Source of the DNA: Bacteroidales bacterium
GTDB lineage: Bacteria; Bacteroidota; Bacteroidia; Bacteroidales; P3
Direction: 5' to 3'
Assembly (NCBI GenBank): GCA_017616895.1
Contig: JAFZXE010000012.1
Location: 1-64,000 of the forward strand
Length of the DNA stretch: 64,000 nt
Shown: positions 1-9,321 of the stretch, in pieces
Position numbering within the stretch: the first letter of the stretch is position 1
How the letters are laid out: each line of letters starts with the position of its first letter
Made by a program: the position numbers and the translations under genes
Notes under the pieces: model-generated
Told to the model about the DNA's origin: nothing
Seen by the model: the letters and a program-made list of their open reading frames with translations, nothing else
Databases searched by the model: none

Positions 1-252
1 GAATTTTGAATTTTGCCGCCTTCGGCGTCATTCTGCTTCGGTTCGGAAAAACAAGCTCGCTTGTTTTTATTCACTTGATTTTATTTATTCAATGGTGTTC
101 ATGATTGCATAGCAATTCTCTCACTCTTAATCGCAGAATTGAATTTCGAAAAATTAAGACCTTGTGGTCTTGTGGGTCTTATAAGACTCATGGGACTCAT
201 GGGACTTATAGGACTTATAGGACTTATGGAACTTACCGCTAATTGCTTATTT
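1..252. repeat. Intergenic short tandem repeats
   Basis: No gene is supported here. The first 20 bases carry the AATTTTGAA word that recurs between genes across the window. Positions 176-234 are a degenerate 9-bp tandem array (units such as ATAGGACTT and ATGGGACTC, about six copies). A related 9-bp array lies at 58510-58575. Function is unknown. Confidence 0.7.
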
Positions 253-271
253 GCCCTGTGCGGGCACGCAC
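253..271 (-). repeat. Stop-codon-adjacent hairpin repeat, copy 1
   Basis: Read on the minus strand, GTGCGTGCCCGCACAGGGC begins on the base right after the TAA stop of the SPOR gene. GTGCG pairs with CGCAC; an alternative pairing is GCCC with GGGC. Near-identical copies follow the stops of aguB, the DUF4831 gene, rho and the histidine kinase. There is no U-tract, so it is not a classical intrinsic terminator. Confidence 0.8.
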
Positions 272-733
272 TTACTCGTTGGCGTCGTCGTCGGTTTCGG
301 GGACGAGTTCCTCGGGCTCGATGGCGGAGGAGAAGATATTGTCCTTGATTATGGTGCCGTTATAGGGGCCTTTTATCTTTTGTAGGAAAGCGTAAGCCTC
401 CAAGCGGCTGCGGAAGTCCCCCACTTTGACCACGAAGTTCGGCTCGTCGAACACCACATAGACGCCCGTGCCAGGGTGATCTCCGCTGAATTTGTTCTTC
501 AAGGCGAAGGCCTGTGTGCGCGAGTTGGCACCCGAGAGTTTGGCGATGCAGACGCGGTAGCCGGGAATCGTCTGCACCCGCTCGTTGAATTCAATATGTT
601 TCTCCACCATCTGCTCCACCATCACGTCGCCCGTAATTTCGTGGACACCTTTGCGGACGGACGGTTTCTGAGCGGAAGCGCTTAAACAGGCGGTCAGAGC
701 CAATAGTGATATGATAAGTTTGAGAGATTTCAT
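272..733 (-). CDS. Secreted SPOR-domain protein
   Basis: A 153-residue protein with a clear signal peptide (Lys-rich start, hydrophobic core, cleavage after ASA near residue 21). Residues about 55-135 fit a SPOR fold: YRVCIAKLSG, then an Ala/Phe helix, then VVKVGDFRSRLEAYAFLQKI. SPOR domains typically bind denuded peptidoglycan glycans, so an envelope or division-linked role is inferred. The tail is acidic. The gene stands alone, with a TACTTTTG -7 box about 30 bp upstream. Its stop codon abuts the 19-bp hairpin repeat. The exact role is unknown. Confidence 0.85.
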   Translation of the reverse strand: MKSLKLIISLLALTACLSASAQKPSVRKGVHEITGDVMVEQMVEKHIEFNERVQTIPGYRVCIAKLSGANSRTQAFALKNKFSGDHPGTGVYVVFDEPNFVVKVGDFRSRLEAYAFLQKIKGPYNGTIIKDNIFSSAIEPEELVPETDDDANE

Positions 734-761
734 TGTGGAAAAAATGATTGGAATGAATTTG

Positions 762-769
762 CAAAAGTA
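762..769 (-). promoter_or_regulatory. -7 box for the SPOR gene
   Basis: TACTTTTG on the minus strand matches the Bacteroidetes -7 consensus TAnnTTTG. It sits 29 bp upstream of the ATG. No good TTTG -33 partner is visible. Confidence 0.55.
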
Positions 770-953
770 CGAATTATTTTTTATTTTTGCAGTTGCGATA
801 ATCTGAAGAAGTGTGGATTTTTGTGTGTGATTATCAGGAGGATAACTATTATGGGGTGATTCGGTGTTGTTCTTTGGCGCGTTTAATGCGCTGTGGTTTA
901 GGTGTTTGAGAGGGTTTTGTGTGGAGCTTTTCCATTAGATTAGAAGGCTTTTC

Positions 954-991
954 TCTGACATTCGTCTGACATATGTCTGACTTTTCTCTGA
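954..991. repeat. Phased TCTGAC tandem repeat
   Basis: TCTGAC occurs at 954, 965, 976 and 986, one per DNA helical turn (11, 11 and 10 bp). It lies in the 520-bp gap between the SPOR gene and the InlB-repeat gene, about 210 bp before that gene's promoter. Phased sites could bind a protein, but this is inference. Otherwise the gap holds only the inverted repeat at 1147-1171 and the promoter at 1198. Confidence 0.6.
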
Positions 992-1146
992 CAGAAACTG
1001 CTGTGCAGATTGGGGTTAAATCGGTGTCATGTGCTGTGCAGAGGATAGACAGATGCTTAGGAGAAGGGTCGTTGAGGGTAGTTGAAGGACTGTTTTCGAT
1101 TGATAAAGAGTTGTTTAGTGGATGGGCGTGAGAGGGGGTATAGGCT

Positions 1147-1171
1147 GTTGATAACTCGGCAAGTTATCAAC
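1147..1171. promoter_or_regulatory. Perfect 10-bp inverted repeat upstream of a promoter
   Basis: GTTGATAACT and AGTTATCAAC form a perfect 10-bp inverted repeat around a 5-base loop, 27 bp before the -33 box of the InlB-repeat gene. There is no following T-run, so an operator or a structured site is more likely than a terminator. Each arm contains TTATCAACA, one base from a DnaA box. Confidence 0.5.
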
Positions 1172-1197
1172 AATTGGCGATTTTTCGGCAAAAAAAG

Positions 1198-1226
1198 TTT
1201 GGAGAAATGAAAAATGAGTAAATTTG
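1198..1226 (+). promoter_or_regulatory. Promoter that fixes the InlB-repeat gene start
   Basis: TTTG at 1198-1201 and TAAATTTG at 1219-1226, 17 bp apart, match the Bacteroidetes -33/-7 promoter. Transcription should begin near 1233. That is downstream of an in-frame ATG at 1214, so translation must start at 1247 or 1253. Confidence 0.7.
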
Positions 1227-1252
1227 TAGTTTATAATCAAATTTTCATGCCT

Positions 1253-4200
1253 ATGAAGAAATGTTTTTGTTTTCTAATAATCATGACGTTAGTCGCATTC
1301 ATGACTAACACAAATGCGCAGTCATATCAGCTGCAAAACAACAACTTTGAAAGTTGGTCAGGCGGAACCAATGATGTGCCGACAGGTTGGCACACGTTTA
1401 ATGAAGCCAATTGTAGTCTTGCTTTAGGGTGTAGCACTGCCAAAAAAAACCACCACTATCATAGAAGTGGAGCACGTCCGGGAGGTTCAGGAAGTTCCTT
1501 CGTCGAGATTTATACTAAAAGTGTCAACGCTATAATTGTGAATACTTTGGCGAATGGCAATATGACTACTGGCCAGATACAAATTGGCTCTTCGACGGCA
1601 GACGATCCTGACAACAACAACAAGACCGTAGTGGGGTCCTACGACCAATCTTTTACGGCAACACCTGACTCTGTCTATTTTTGGTATTCGTTCTATGCTG
1701 CATCGGCAAGTTCTTATGCCAGTGTACGTGTGTTTATACATGGAAACTGTAACTTTATTGATCATCCACAGGGGGACATGTATGATGCCAGCAAGTATAG
1801 CCGCAGAGTTTTAAGCAGATTTACTCGTACCACATCTACTAGCGGAACCTATAACTGGGTTCAGAGAAAAGAGGCATTCGATCATGGAACAGCTGACCCA
1901 CGCTACGTGTTGGTCTCACTGGCAAGCAACGAAACTGCTGCAGCAGGTGCTGCCAATGACGCATTGGCTATTGACGACATAGAGTTTATCTACAGCGCAT
2001 GGGCAACTGGCATATCCTTCCAGGGTACTGCCATTCCTGATTTCAGCAAGGGCAACTTTGGCGATTATGTCACAACGGTTGACTATGTGAGCGATCTTGA
2101 CAACCTCACGCCGAGTGATTTTGTTGTTACCACAGAGGTTGACGATGTGAGAGAAAAGACCGTTTCCTACGTTGAGGAGAGTGGCTTTACATACAATGGT
2201 CGTCCCGCACGCCGTGCAAAGATACATATTGTTGCAGAGGATTATACCACCACAAAAGACTACTATGTGATAATCTATGCCATCAACGACGATCCTAACT
2301 ACTACAACATTTCGGCTGTGGCCGACCCGACCGTTGGCGGCACTGTGACGATGAATCCTGATGGCGGCACGTATATTGAGAACAGTACGGTTACTCTTAC
2401 CGCTACCGCTAATACGGGCTACAGCTTCACCCAGTGGAGCGACGGCGTTACCAACAACCCCCGTACTGTGACAGTGACTGATACTGCTACATACACGGCG
2501 CAGTTTGCTCTGCAGCAGTACACCGTAACGGTGAATGCCAACCCAGCAGAGGGCGGTACCGTTACTGGCAGCGGCACATACAACTACAATGCTACAGCAA
2601 CCATCACGGCTACTCCGAATACGGGCTATGAGTTTGTGGAGTGGAACGACCACAACACCAACGCATCGCGTATGGTGACAGTTACCGACAACATTACTTA
2701 TATGGCAAACTTCCAGCTGCAGACGCTGACGCTTACGGTTGTGCCCGACGACGAGTCGCACGGTACTGTCACGGGTTCCGGCCCTTATACATACGGCACG
2801 AGTGCAACGGTTGAGGCATTCCCCGCTGAGGATTACCATTTCCTGCGTTGGAGCGACGGTGCTACCGAAAATCCGCACACCTTCACGATGACGCAATCGA
2901 CCACGATGACCGCCTATTTCGAGATGGACGAGATTACCTACTACACCGTTACGGTAGTATCGGACAACAACGTTATGGGTACAGTCAGCGGCTCTGGTTC
3001 GGTTCGCGAAGGCCGCACGACACAGATTTCGGCTACCGCAAACACTGGATACCACTTCACCCAGTGGAACGATGGCAATACCGACAACCCGCGCACGGTA
3101 ACTGTGACGGGAGATGTGACCTACACCGCCTTCTTTGCACCGAACACATATACCATCACGGCACTTTCTGCCGACAACACCATGGGTACTGTCACTGGTG
3201 GCGGTCAGTACGACTATGCCTCGACAGCCACGCTGACGGCTGTGCCGGAGACAGGTTTCCGTTTCACCGAGTGGGACGACCACAACATGCAGAACCCGCG
3301 TCAGGTTTCGGTGACGGGCGATGCCACCTATACCGCTTCGTTTGAGCAGATAACCTATACCGTTACCGCCACTCCGAACAATGTTGCATACGGTACGGTT
3401 ACGGGTTCGGGCACTTACAACTACGGCGCGAGCGTAAGTCTGCAGGCAACGGCAGAGGATGGCTACCACTTTGTTCAGTGGAGTAACGGTGAGACCGCCA
3501 ACCCATACGTGTTCACCATATATGACAATGTAACCCTCACGGCTCTATTCGAGGAGGATGGTGTTGTAATCAACTACTACACCGTGACCGTCTCGGCTGC
3601 CGACCCGACTATGGGCAGCGTGACCGGCGGCGGATTGTATGAGGAGAACACCACGGCCACGATAGAGGCGGTGGCGAACGAAGGCTATGAGTTTGTACAG
3701 TGGAACGACGGCAACGAGCAGAATCCGCGCAGCTTTGTGGTTACGACGGATATGACATTTACCGCCACCTTCCAACCTATGACATACAGCATTACCGCCA
3801 TAGCCAACCCGACCGAAGGCGGTCAGGTTACAGGCGGCGGCTCGTACCAGTACGGACAAACCGCCACGTTGACAGCAGTTGCCAACCTGGGATATGAGTT
3901 CAACAACTGGAGTGACGGCATCATGACCGAGACACGTCAGGTGGTCGTTGCGGGCAATGCTACATACACAGCCAACTTCACTCAGCAGGAGTATCAGATT
4001 AACATCCTCGTGAGCAATGCCGCCTACGGTACCACCACGGGAACCAACACCTACCACTATGGCGACCAGGTAATCGCTACCGCTACCGCCAACCAGGGCT
4101 TCCGCTTCACCCAGTGGAGCAACGGCGTTACCGACAACCCATATACATTCACGGCTACAGGCGACTTGAACCTCTATGCCGAGTTTATCTCCGAACAGGT

Positions 4201-5092
4201 TCAGTTCTATAATGTTACAGTTGCTTCCGCTAACCCCGAAATGGGGGGTGTGAGCGGCGCTGGAAGCTATCCTGCAGGTTCGACGGTTTCGGTCGAGGCT
4301 CTGCCCAACTACGGCTACCGCTTCACCCAGTGGCAGGACGGCGAGACCGCCAACCCGCGTACGTTCGTGATTAACTCGGATATGGAGTTCACGGCTTCGT
4401 TCGCAACCGACAACTTCACCGTTACCGTGGCGGTCAACGATGCGGCTATGGGTGCTGTTTCAGGCGGTGGCACATACGCCTATATGAGCCAAGTTGATGT
4501 GATTGCAACCCCCAACGAGGGTTACCATTTCGTGACCTGGGAGGGAACCAACAACATCAACAACTCCAAGTCGGTTTCCGACACGCTGACCATTACCGTT
4601 GAGGGTAATGTCACGGTCACCGCCATCTTTGCCGAGGACGAGGTTGTCTATTACACCATCACCGTGGCTTCGAGCAACGAAAGCATGGGAACCGCAACTG
4701 GCGGCGGCATATACCCTGCTGGCGACACAATCGAGATACAGGCAAATCCCAATTTCAACTATGCATTCTCGCGTTGGCGTGAGGACGGCAATGTTGATAA
4801 CCCGCGCACTATCGTTGTCGAGGGCAACCGTACCTATACGGCTATATTCCAATACACTGGCGCGGTTAACGGAGTTCCGAACGGCCATGTGGTGGCTTGG
4901 TGCCAGGGTGGTCGTCTCTTCGTCAAAGGTGTCGAGAACCACGATGTCACCATTACCGACATGATGGGTCGCGTGATATACCGTGCCGAGCAGTGTCTCT
5001 TCGACGACTTCAACATCGATGTCAAGGCTGACGGTGTCTATCTCGTCCATGTTGACGGAGTCGCCACAAAGAAAGTTTATATCAGACACTAA
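1253..5092 (+). CDS. Giant T9SS-secreted protein with 12 InlB-type repeats
   Basis: A 1279-residue surface or secreted protein. I chose ATG 1253 because the promoter lies over the upstream ATG 1214 and because 1253 starts a clean signal peptide ending NTNAQ. Residues about 25-350 resemble the Bacteroidetes PCMD lectin-like domain (NNNFESW near the start, LANGNMTTGQIQIG). Then come 12 divergent InlB B-repeats of about 70 residues, each with a GYxFxxWxDG core and ending TYTAxF. The last 75 residues are a T9SS type A sorting domain (ITDMMGRVIYR, ADGVYLVHV, ending KKVYIRH). The function is probably adhesive or structural. The coding repeats are similar enough to allow copy-number change. A hairpin terminator follows. 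Confidence 0.88.
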   Translation: MKKCFCFLIIMTLVAFMTNTNAQSYQLQNNNFESWSGGTNDVPTGWHTFNEANCSLALGCSTAKKNHHYHRSGARPGGSGSSFVEIYTKSVNAIIVNTLANGNMTTGQIQIGSSTADDPDNNNKTVVGSYDQSFTATPDSVYFWYSFYAASASSYASVRVFIHGNCNFIDHPQGDMYDASKYSRRVLSRFTRTTSTSGTYNWVQRKEAFDHGTADPRYVLVSLASNETAAAGAANDALAIDDIEFIYSAWATGISFQGTAIPDFSKGNFGDYVTTVDYVSDLDNLTPSDFVVTTEVDDVREKTVSYVEESGFTYNGRPARRAKIHIVAEDYTTTKDYYVIIYAINDDPNYYNISAVADPTVGGTVTMNPDGGTYIENSTVTLTATANTGYSFTQWSDGVTNNPRTVTVTDTATYTAQFALQQYTVTVNANPAEGGTVTGSGTYNYNATATITATPNTGYEFVEWNDHNTNASRMVTVTDNITYMANFQLQTLTLTVVPDDESHGTVTGSGPYTYGTSATVEAFPAEDYHFLRWSDGATENPHTFTMTQSTTMTAYFEMDEITYYTVTVVSDNNVMGTVSGSGSVREGRTTQISATANTGYHFTQWNDGNTDNPRTVTVTGDVTYTAFFAPNTYTITALSADNTMGTVTGGGQYDYASTATLTAVPETGFRFTEWDDHNMQNPRQVSVTGDATYTASFEQITYTVTATPNNVAYGTVTGSGTYNYGASVSLQATAEDGYHFVQWSNGETANPYVFTIYDNVTLTALFEEDGVVINYYTVTVSAADPTMGSVTGGGLYEENTTATIEAVANEGYEFVQWNDGNEQNPRSFVVTTDMTFTATFQPMTYSITAIANPTEGGQVTGGGSYQYGQTATLTAVANLGYEFNNWSDGIMTETRQVVVAGNATYTANFTQQEYQINILVSNAAYGTTTGTNTYHYGDQVIATATANQGFRFTQWSNGVTDNPYTFTATGDLNLYAEFISEQVQFYNVTVASANPEMGGVSGAGSYPAGSTVSVEALPNYGYRFTQWQDGETANPRTFVINSDMEFTASFATDNFTVTVAVNDAAMGAVSGGGTYAYMSQVDVIATPNEGYHFVTWEGTNNINNSKSVSDTLTITVEGNVTVTAIFAEDEVVYYTITVASSNESMGTATGGGIYPAGDTIEIQANPNFNYAFSRWREDGNVDNPRTIVVEGNRTYTAIFQYTGAVNGVPNGHVVAWCQGGRLFVKGVENHDVTITDMMGRVIYRAEQCLFDDFNIDVKADGVYLVHVDGVATKKVYIRH

Positions 5093-5132
5093 AACTGATC
5101 GCGTACCATTGTGTACGCTCCCATAATGCAAG

Positions 5133-5162
5133 AAAGCAGGTCTTAAAAGGCCTGCTTTTTTT
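5133..5162 (+). terminator. Intrinsic terminator after the InlB-repeat gene
   Basis: AAAGCAGG pairs with CCTGCTTT and the stem runs into seven Ts. A second hairpin (GCGTAC/GTACGC, 5101-5118) lies just after the stop codon. Confidence 0.85.
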
Positions 5163-5236
5163 ATTCGTGTTATATTGCGTAATATTTTGATAAACATGTG
5201 GTTATTTGGCAAAGGCGATATTCGTTCGTTAAAAAC

Positions 5237-5268
5237 TTTGTTTGTTTCGTTAATTTGTTGTATCTTTG
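5237..5268 (+). promoter_or_regulatory. rnf operon promoter
   Basis: TATCTTTG at 5261-5268 is a perfect TAnnTTTG -7 box. TTTG at 5237 or 5241 can serve as -33. The rnfB ATG is 42 bp downstream. Confidence 0.75.
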
Positions 5269-5310
5269 CAAGTCATAGTTATTGTATAATATCTTGTAAA
5301 AAATAAACTT

Positions 5311-6246
5311 ATGGCCCATCAAATTATGCTTGCAGTGATCGTGTTAGGCGCACTGGGTATTATTTTTGCGGTTGTGCTCTATTTTGTGGCACAGAAATTC
5401 AAAGTTATCGAAGACCCGTTGATTGACGAAATCGCCGAGGTCCTTCCAGGAGCAAACTGTGGAGGATGCGGAAAAGCCGGTTGCCGTGCGTTGGCAGAGG
5501 CTTTCGTCAAGCAGGGAAGCATGGAAGGACTGAAATGTCCGGCTGGCGGAGATGCCGTGATGCAGAAGGTGGCAACCCTTATGGGATGCACGGCAGAGGC
5601 ATCCGAGCCGCAGGTCGCGGTGGTTCGTTGCAACGCTTGTTTCACGGGTGAACGCAGCAAGGTCCACTACGACGGATTGAAGGACTGCTCCTTCGCCAAC
5701 AGCCTTTTCATGGGAGAAAACGGATGTCAGTTTGGTTGTCTCGGTTTGGGCAACTGTGCTGCCGCCTGCCAGTTTGACGCATTGGTGATGGATCCCGAGA
5801 CGGGTGCTCCTAAGATTGACGAGGATAAGTGCACCGCTTGCGGCGCCTGTGTGAAGGCTTGTCCGCGCGGCATCATAGAACTCCGCAACAAAGGCCGTAA
5901 GAACCGCAGGGTCTTTGTCAACTGTGTCAACAAAGAGAAAGGCGCCGTTGCCCGTAAGACCTGTGACAACGCCTGCATCGGATGCGGCAAGTGCACCAAG
6001 GTTTGCCCCAAAGAGGCCATCAAGGTCGAGAACAACCTCGCATACGTTGACTACAACCTCTGTATTGCATGCGGCAAGTGCGTGAACGAGTGCCCGACGG
6101 GAGCTCTCGTCGCTGTCAATTTCACCCCAGTAAAACCTAAGCCCGTTGAGACTCCCGCTGTTGAGGCTCCCAAGGCTGATGCCCCAAAGGTGGAAATCAA
6201 CATTCCTCAGCCAGAGCCTGTGGAAGTCAAGAAAAACAATGAGTGA
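5311..6246 (+). CDS. rnfB: Rnf complex iron-sulfur subunit RnfB
   Basis: A 311-residue electron-transfer subunit of the Na+/H+-translocating ferredoxin:NAD+ oxidoreductase. One N-terminal membrane helix (residues about 6-26) is followed by the RnfB-specific 4Fe-4S cluster ligands C50, C53, C58 and C76. Several ferredoxin-type CxxCxxCxxxCP motifs come next ([36 protein letters not shown]). The tail is Pro/Ala/Lys-rich and low in complexity. It is the first gene of a tightly spaced rnfBCDGE operon with its own promoter. Family membership is certain from the motifs and gene order. Confidence 0.97.
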   Translation: MAHQIMLAVIVLGALGIIFAVVLYFVAQKFKVIEDPLIDEIAEVLPGANCGGCGKAGCRALAEAFVKQGSMEGLKCPAGGDAVMQKVATLMGCTAEASEPQVAVVRCNACFTGERSKVHYDGLKDCSFANSLFMGENGCQFGCLGLGNCAAACQFDALVMDPETGAPKIDEDKCTACGACVKACPRGIIELRNKGRKNRRVFVNCVNKEKGAVARKTCDNACIGCGKCTKVCPKEAIKVENNLAYVDYNLCIACGKCVNECPTGALVAVNFTPVKPKPVETPAVEAPKADAPKVEINIPQPEPVEVKKNNE

Positions 6247-6292
6247 TTGAGTTAGCAATATTTCAATTTTCAATTTTCAACTTTCAATTCGA

Positions 6293-7624
6293 ATGAAAAC
6301 ATTTGCGATGGGTGGTGTTCACCCGCATGACAATAAAATCTCGACCGAAGCCGCGATAGAACAATTCCCGGTGCCGGCACAGGTCGTCGTATTGATGAAC
6401 CAGCATTTAGGCGCGCCTGCAACTCCGATAGTGGCGAAGGGCGACAAGGTGAAAGTCGGCCAGCTCATCGGTGAGGCGCAGGCGTTCATGTGTGCCAACG
6501 TACATTCGCCAGTTTCTGGTACTGTCAGCAAGATTGATATATGCAAAGACCCGTTCGGCTTGGCGAAGCCCGCTATCTACATCGACGTCGAAGGCGACGA
6601 GTGGATGGAGACAATCGACCGTACGCCAGATATCAAGCGCGAGTGCAACCTCGAGCCGAAACAGATAGTCGATAAGCTGAAGGAAATGGGTATTGTGGGA
6701 CTTGGCGGCGCTACGTTCCCCGCTCACATAAAATACAGCGTGCCCGAGGGCAAGAAAGCCGAGTACCTTATCATCAACGCCGTCGAGTGCGAGCCCTACC
6801 TAACCTCCGACCACCGTGTGATGCTTGAGCATGCCGAAGAAATTTGCATCGGAATAAGCATTTTGAGAAAAGCTCTGGGCGTGCCCAACGCCTATATCGG
6901 CATCGAGAACAACAAACCCGAGCCTATCCGCGTGATGCGCGAGATGGCCGCCAAATTCGAAGGCATCATCGTGGAACCGTTGAAGCTGAAATATCCGCAG
7001 GGTGCAGAGAAACAGCTTATCAACGCTATCACGGGACGCCGTGTTCCGAGCGGCAAGCTACCTATCGATGTCGGCTGTGTGGTGAGCAACGTGGGTACCA
7101 CCTTCGCCGTCTATGAGGCGATACAGAAGAACAAACCCCTTATCGAGAATATCCTCACCGTTACCGGCAAGAAACTGCCTTCGCAGCACAACTACCAGGT
7201 GCGTATCGGTGTTTCGTACAACGACATAATCAAACACTCTATCGGCGAGTTGCCAGAGACAACCGGTAAGGTCATCAGTGGTGGCCCGATGATGGGTAAG
7301 GCTATGTGCAACCTCGACGGTCCTACGGTAAAGGGTGCATCCAGCGTGCTGGTGATCGACGAGAGCGAAGCAGTGAGAGCCAAAGAATCTAACTGCATCC
7401 GTTGCGGCAAGTGCATGCACGCCTGCCCGATGGGATTGGAACCCTACCTTTTCTCGGCACTCATCAAGAACGGACGCTACGAAGAGGCCGGCGCACACAA
7501 TATTCTCGACTGCATCGAGTGCGGCTGCTGCTTCTTCTCTTGCCCTGCCAACAAACCGTTGCTTGACGAGGTGAGACTTGGAAAGAACAAATATCGTGGC
7601 ATACTCGCCGCCAAAAAGAAATAA
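6293..7624 (+). CDS. rnfC: Rnf complex NADH-site subunit RnfC
   Basis: A 443-residue soluble subunit of Rnf, thought to carry the NAD(H)/FMN site. The N-terminus (GGVHPHDNKISTEAAIEQ) is the standard RnfC start. A Complex I 51-kDa-like region includes GLGGATFPAHIKY and NAVECEPYLTSDHRVML. An SLBB-like segment follows, then two 4Fe-4S motifs near the C-terminus (CIRCGKCMHACP and CIECGCCFFSCP). The length is short-form, without the long C-terminal extension of proteobacterial RnfC. It lies 46 bp after rnfB, a spacer made of TTTCAATTTTCAA-type repeats. Confidence 0.97.
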   Translation: MKTFAMGGVHPHDNKISTEAAIEQFPVPAQVVVLMNQHLGAPATPIVAKGDKVKVGQLIGEAQAFMCANVHSPVSGTVSKIDICKDPFGLAKPAIYIDVEGDEWMETIDRTPDIKRECNLEPKQIVDKLKEMGIVGLGGATFPAHIKYSVPEGKKAEYLIINAVECEPYLTSDHRVMLEHAEEICIGISILRKALGVPNAYIGIENNKPEPIRVMREMAAKFEGIIVEPLKLKYPQGAEKQLINAITGRRVPSGKLPIDVGCVVSNVGTTFAVYEAIQKNKPLIENILTVTGKKLPSQHNYQVRIGVSYNDIIKHSIGELPETTGKVISGGPMMGKAMCNLDGPTVKGASSVLVIDESEAVRAKESNCIRCGKCMHACPMGLEPYLFSALIKNGRYEEAGAHNILDCIECGCCFFSCPANKPLLDEVRLGKNKYRGILAAKKK

Positions 7625-7681
7625 ACCGTCACGGATTGTATTGACAAAACACTAATCACTAATCACAATTCACAAAACAAT

Positions 7682-8647
7682 ATGAAACTGCTTAATATAT
7701 CTGGCTCACCCCACGTACACAGCGACGAATCGACCAAGCGCATCATGTGGCGCGTCAATATGGCGTTGATACCGGCGCTCATCGTTGCAACGCTCTATTT
7801 CGGAGTGAACGCACTGCTCGTCAGCATCATCTCGGTTGCCGCCTGCGTGCTTTTCCAGTGGCTTATAGAGAAATTCATCATGAAGGTCCCGACGACCATC
7901 AGCGACGGCTCGGCTGTGGTGACAGGTCTTCTGCTGGCCTTCAATGTTCCGGCTACGGCTTCGATGCTGTGGATTGTCGTTATCGGAGCATTGGTTGCCA
8001 TAGGTCTGGGCAAGATGGCGTTCGGCGGACTTGGCAAGAACCCCTTCAACCCCGCATTGGTCGGACGTGTGTTCCTGCTTATCTCCTTCCCCGTGCAGAT
8101 GACCACCTGGCCCAAGGTTGGAGGCATATTCCCCACACGCCTTTTCACCGATGCCGATAGCGGTGCAACCCCGCTGGGTATCATCAAGGAGCATGGAACA
8201 GAGGCATTGCCTCAGGCATGGGAGATGTTTGTCGGCCACATGGGAGGCTCGTTCGGCGAGGTGTCGGCGTTGGCTATCCTGATAGGTGCGATATACCTGC
8301 TCTGCCGCAAAATCATCACCTGGCATATTCCAGTGGCGTTCATCGGCACGGCGTTCGTGTTCAGTGGTATCCTTTACCTCTGCAACGGCGAGCAGTTTAT
8401 CGACCCGGTTACCACCATCCTCACTGGCGGTATCATGCTTGGCGCCTGCTTTATGGCAACCGATATGGTCACTTCTCCGATGTCGAAGGTTGGACAGCTG
8501 ATTTTCGGTTTCGGATGTGGCTTGCTCACTATCATCATCCGTAACTGGGGTGCCTATCCCGAAGGCGTCAGCTTCGCCATCCTGCTGATGAACTCGGTGA
8601 CGCCGCTCATCAACCGCTGGTGCAAACCCGCCAGATTCGCAAAATAA
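7682..8647 (+). CDS. rnfD: Rnf complex membrane subunit RnfD
   Basis: A 321-residue integral membrane protein with about nine hydrophobic segments. The motif DSGATPLG near residue 160 contains the Thr that carries phosphoester-linked FMN in the RnfD/NqrB family. GLGKNPFNPALVGR is another family hallmark. RnfD is part of the membrane ion-translocating core. The spacer before it is an ATTCACAA-type repeat of the kind seen in many gaps of this window. Confidence 0.96.
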   Translation: MKLLNISGSPHVHSDESTKRIMWRVNMALIPALIVATLYFGVNALLVSIISVAACVLFQWLIEKFIMKVPTTISDGSAVVTGLLLAFNVPATASMLWIVVIGALVAIGLGKMAFGGLGKNPFNPALVGRVFLLISFPVQMTTWPKVGGIFPTRLFTDADSGATPLGIIKEHGTEALPQAWEMFVGHMGGSFGEVSALAILIGAIYLLCRKIITWHIPVAFIGTAFVFSGILYLCNGEQFIDPVTTILTGGIMLGACFMATDMVTSPMSKVGQLIFGFGCGLLTIIIRNWGAYPEGVSFAILLMNSVTPLINRWCKPARFAK

Positions 8648-8697
8648 GAGCAATAGCCTTCAAAATTCAAAATTCAAAATTCAAACTGGGAATTAAC

Positions 8698-9264
8698 ATG
8701 GCAAAGAAAGCAAAATCGACATTACTTAATATGTTCCTCTCGCTAACCATCATAGCGGTGGTGGCTGCGGGAGTGCTTGCACTGATCAGCTTCGTGACCA
8801 AGGCTCCTATTGAGGCTTCGAAAAAGGCCAAGACCGAAAATGCAATCAAGGCAGTTCTGCCTGCTTTCGACAGGCTTGAAGACCAAGAGGTCAACGGCAT
8901 GAAATGTCATCTTGCCTACAATGGTGACCAGCTTGCTTCCATAGCTATAGAGTCGGCCAGCGAGAACGGCTTCGGCGGACATCTTGGCGTTATGTATGGA
9001 TTTGATGCGGCCACGGGCAATATCACGGGTTACAGTATTCTGGAAACCAATGAGACCCCAGGTCTCGGCGCTAAGGCTGACAAGTGGTTCCAGGAAGGCT
9101 CGAAAGGTTGTGTTGTGGGTAAGAATCCTGGTACCGACAAACTCACTGTCAAGAAAGACGGCGGCGATGTCGATGCCATCAGCGGCTCTACCATCACCTC
9201 ACGCGCCTTCTGCGGTGCATTGGAGGCTGCTTACGAGACCTTCCAACAAATTGAGAAAGAATAG
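8698..9264 (+). CDS. rnfG: Rnf complex FMN-binding subunit RnfG
   Basis: A 188-residue subunit with one N-terminal membrane helix and a periplasmic FMN-binding domain. DAISGSTITSRAF corresponds to the SGAT-type motif whose Thr is covalently flavinylated in RnfG/NqrC. ETPGLGAKAD is also typical. The start is ATG 8698. The frame stays open upstream to 8620, but that stretch overlaps rnfD and encodes repeat-derived residues, so it is rejected. Confidence 0.95.
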   Translation: MAKKAKSTLLNMFLSLTIIAVVAAGVLALISFVTKAPIEASKKAKTENAIKAVLPAFDRLEDQEVNGMKCHLAYNGDQLASIAIESASENGFGGHLGVMYGFDAATGNITGYSILETNETPGLGAKADKWFQEGSKGCVVGKNPGTDKLTVKKDGGDVDAISGSTITSRAFCGALEAAYETFQQIEKE

Positions 9265-9321
9265 AAGAAACAATATCATTTGTCAATTCACTATTCACTA
9301 ATCACTATTCACTGATAGATT

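Noticed and set aside
1147-1171. Two inverted DnaA-box-like sites as a replication origin.
   Set aside because: Only two imperfect boxes, no AT-rich unwinding cluster and no dnaA, dnaN or other origin genes nearby.
1916-3469. A 517-residue minus-strand frame in the InlB-repeat gene.
   Set aside because: A shadow of the repeats on the other strand; no start signal or domain.
8620-8697. An earlier rnfG start.
   Set aside because: It overlaps rnfD and encodes repeat-derived residues; ATG 8698 gives the normal N-terminal membrane helix.
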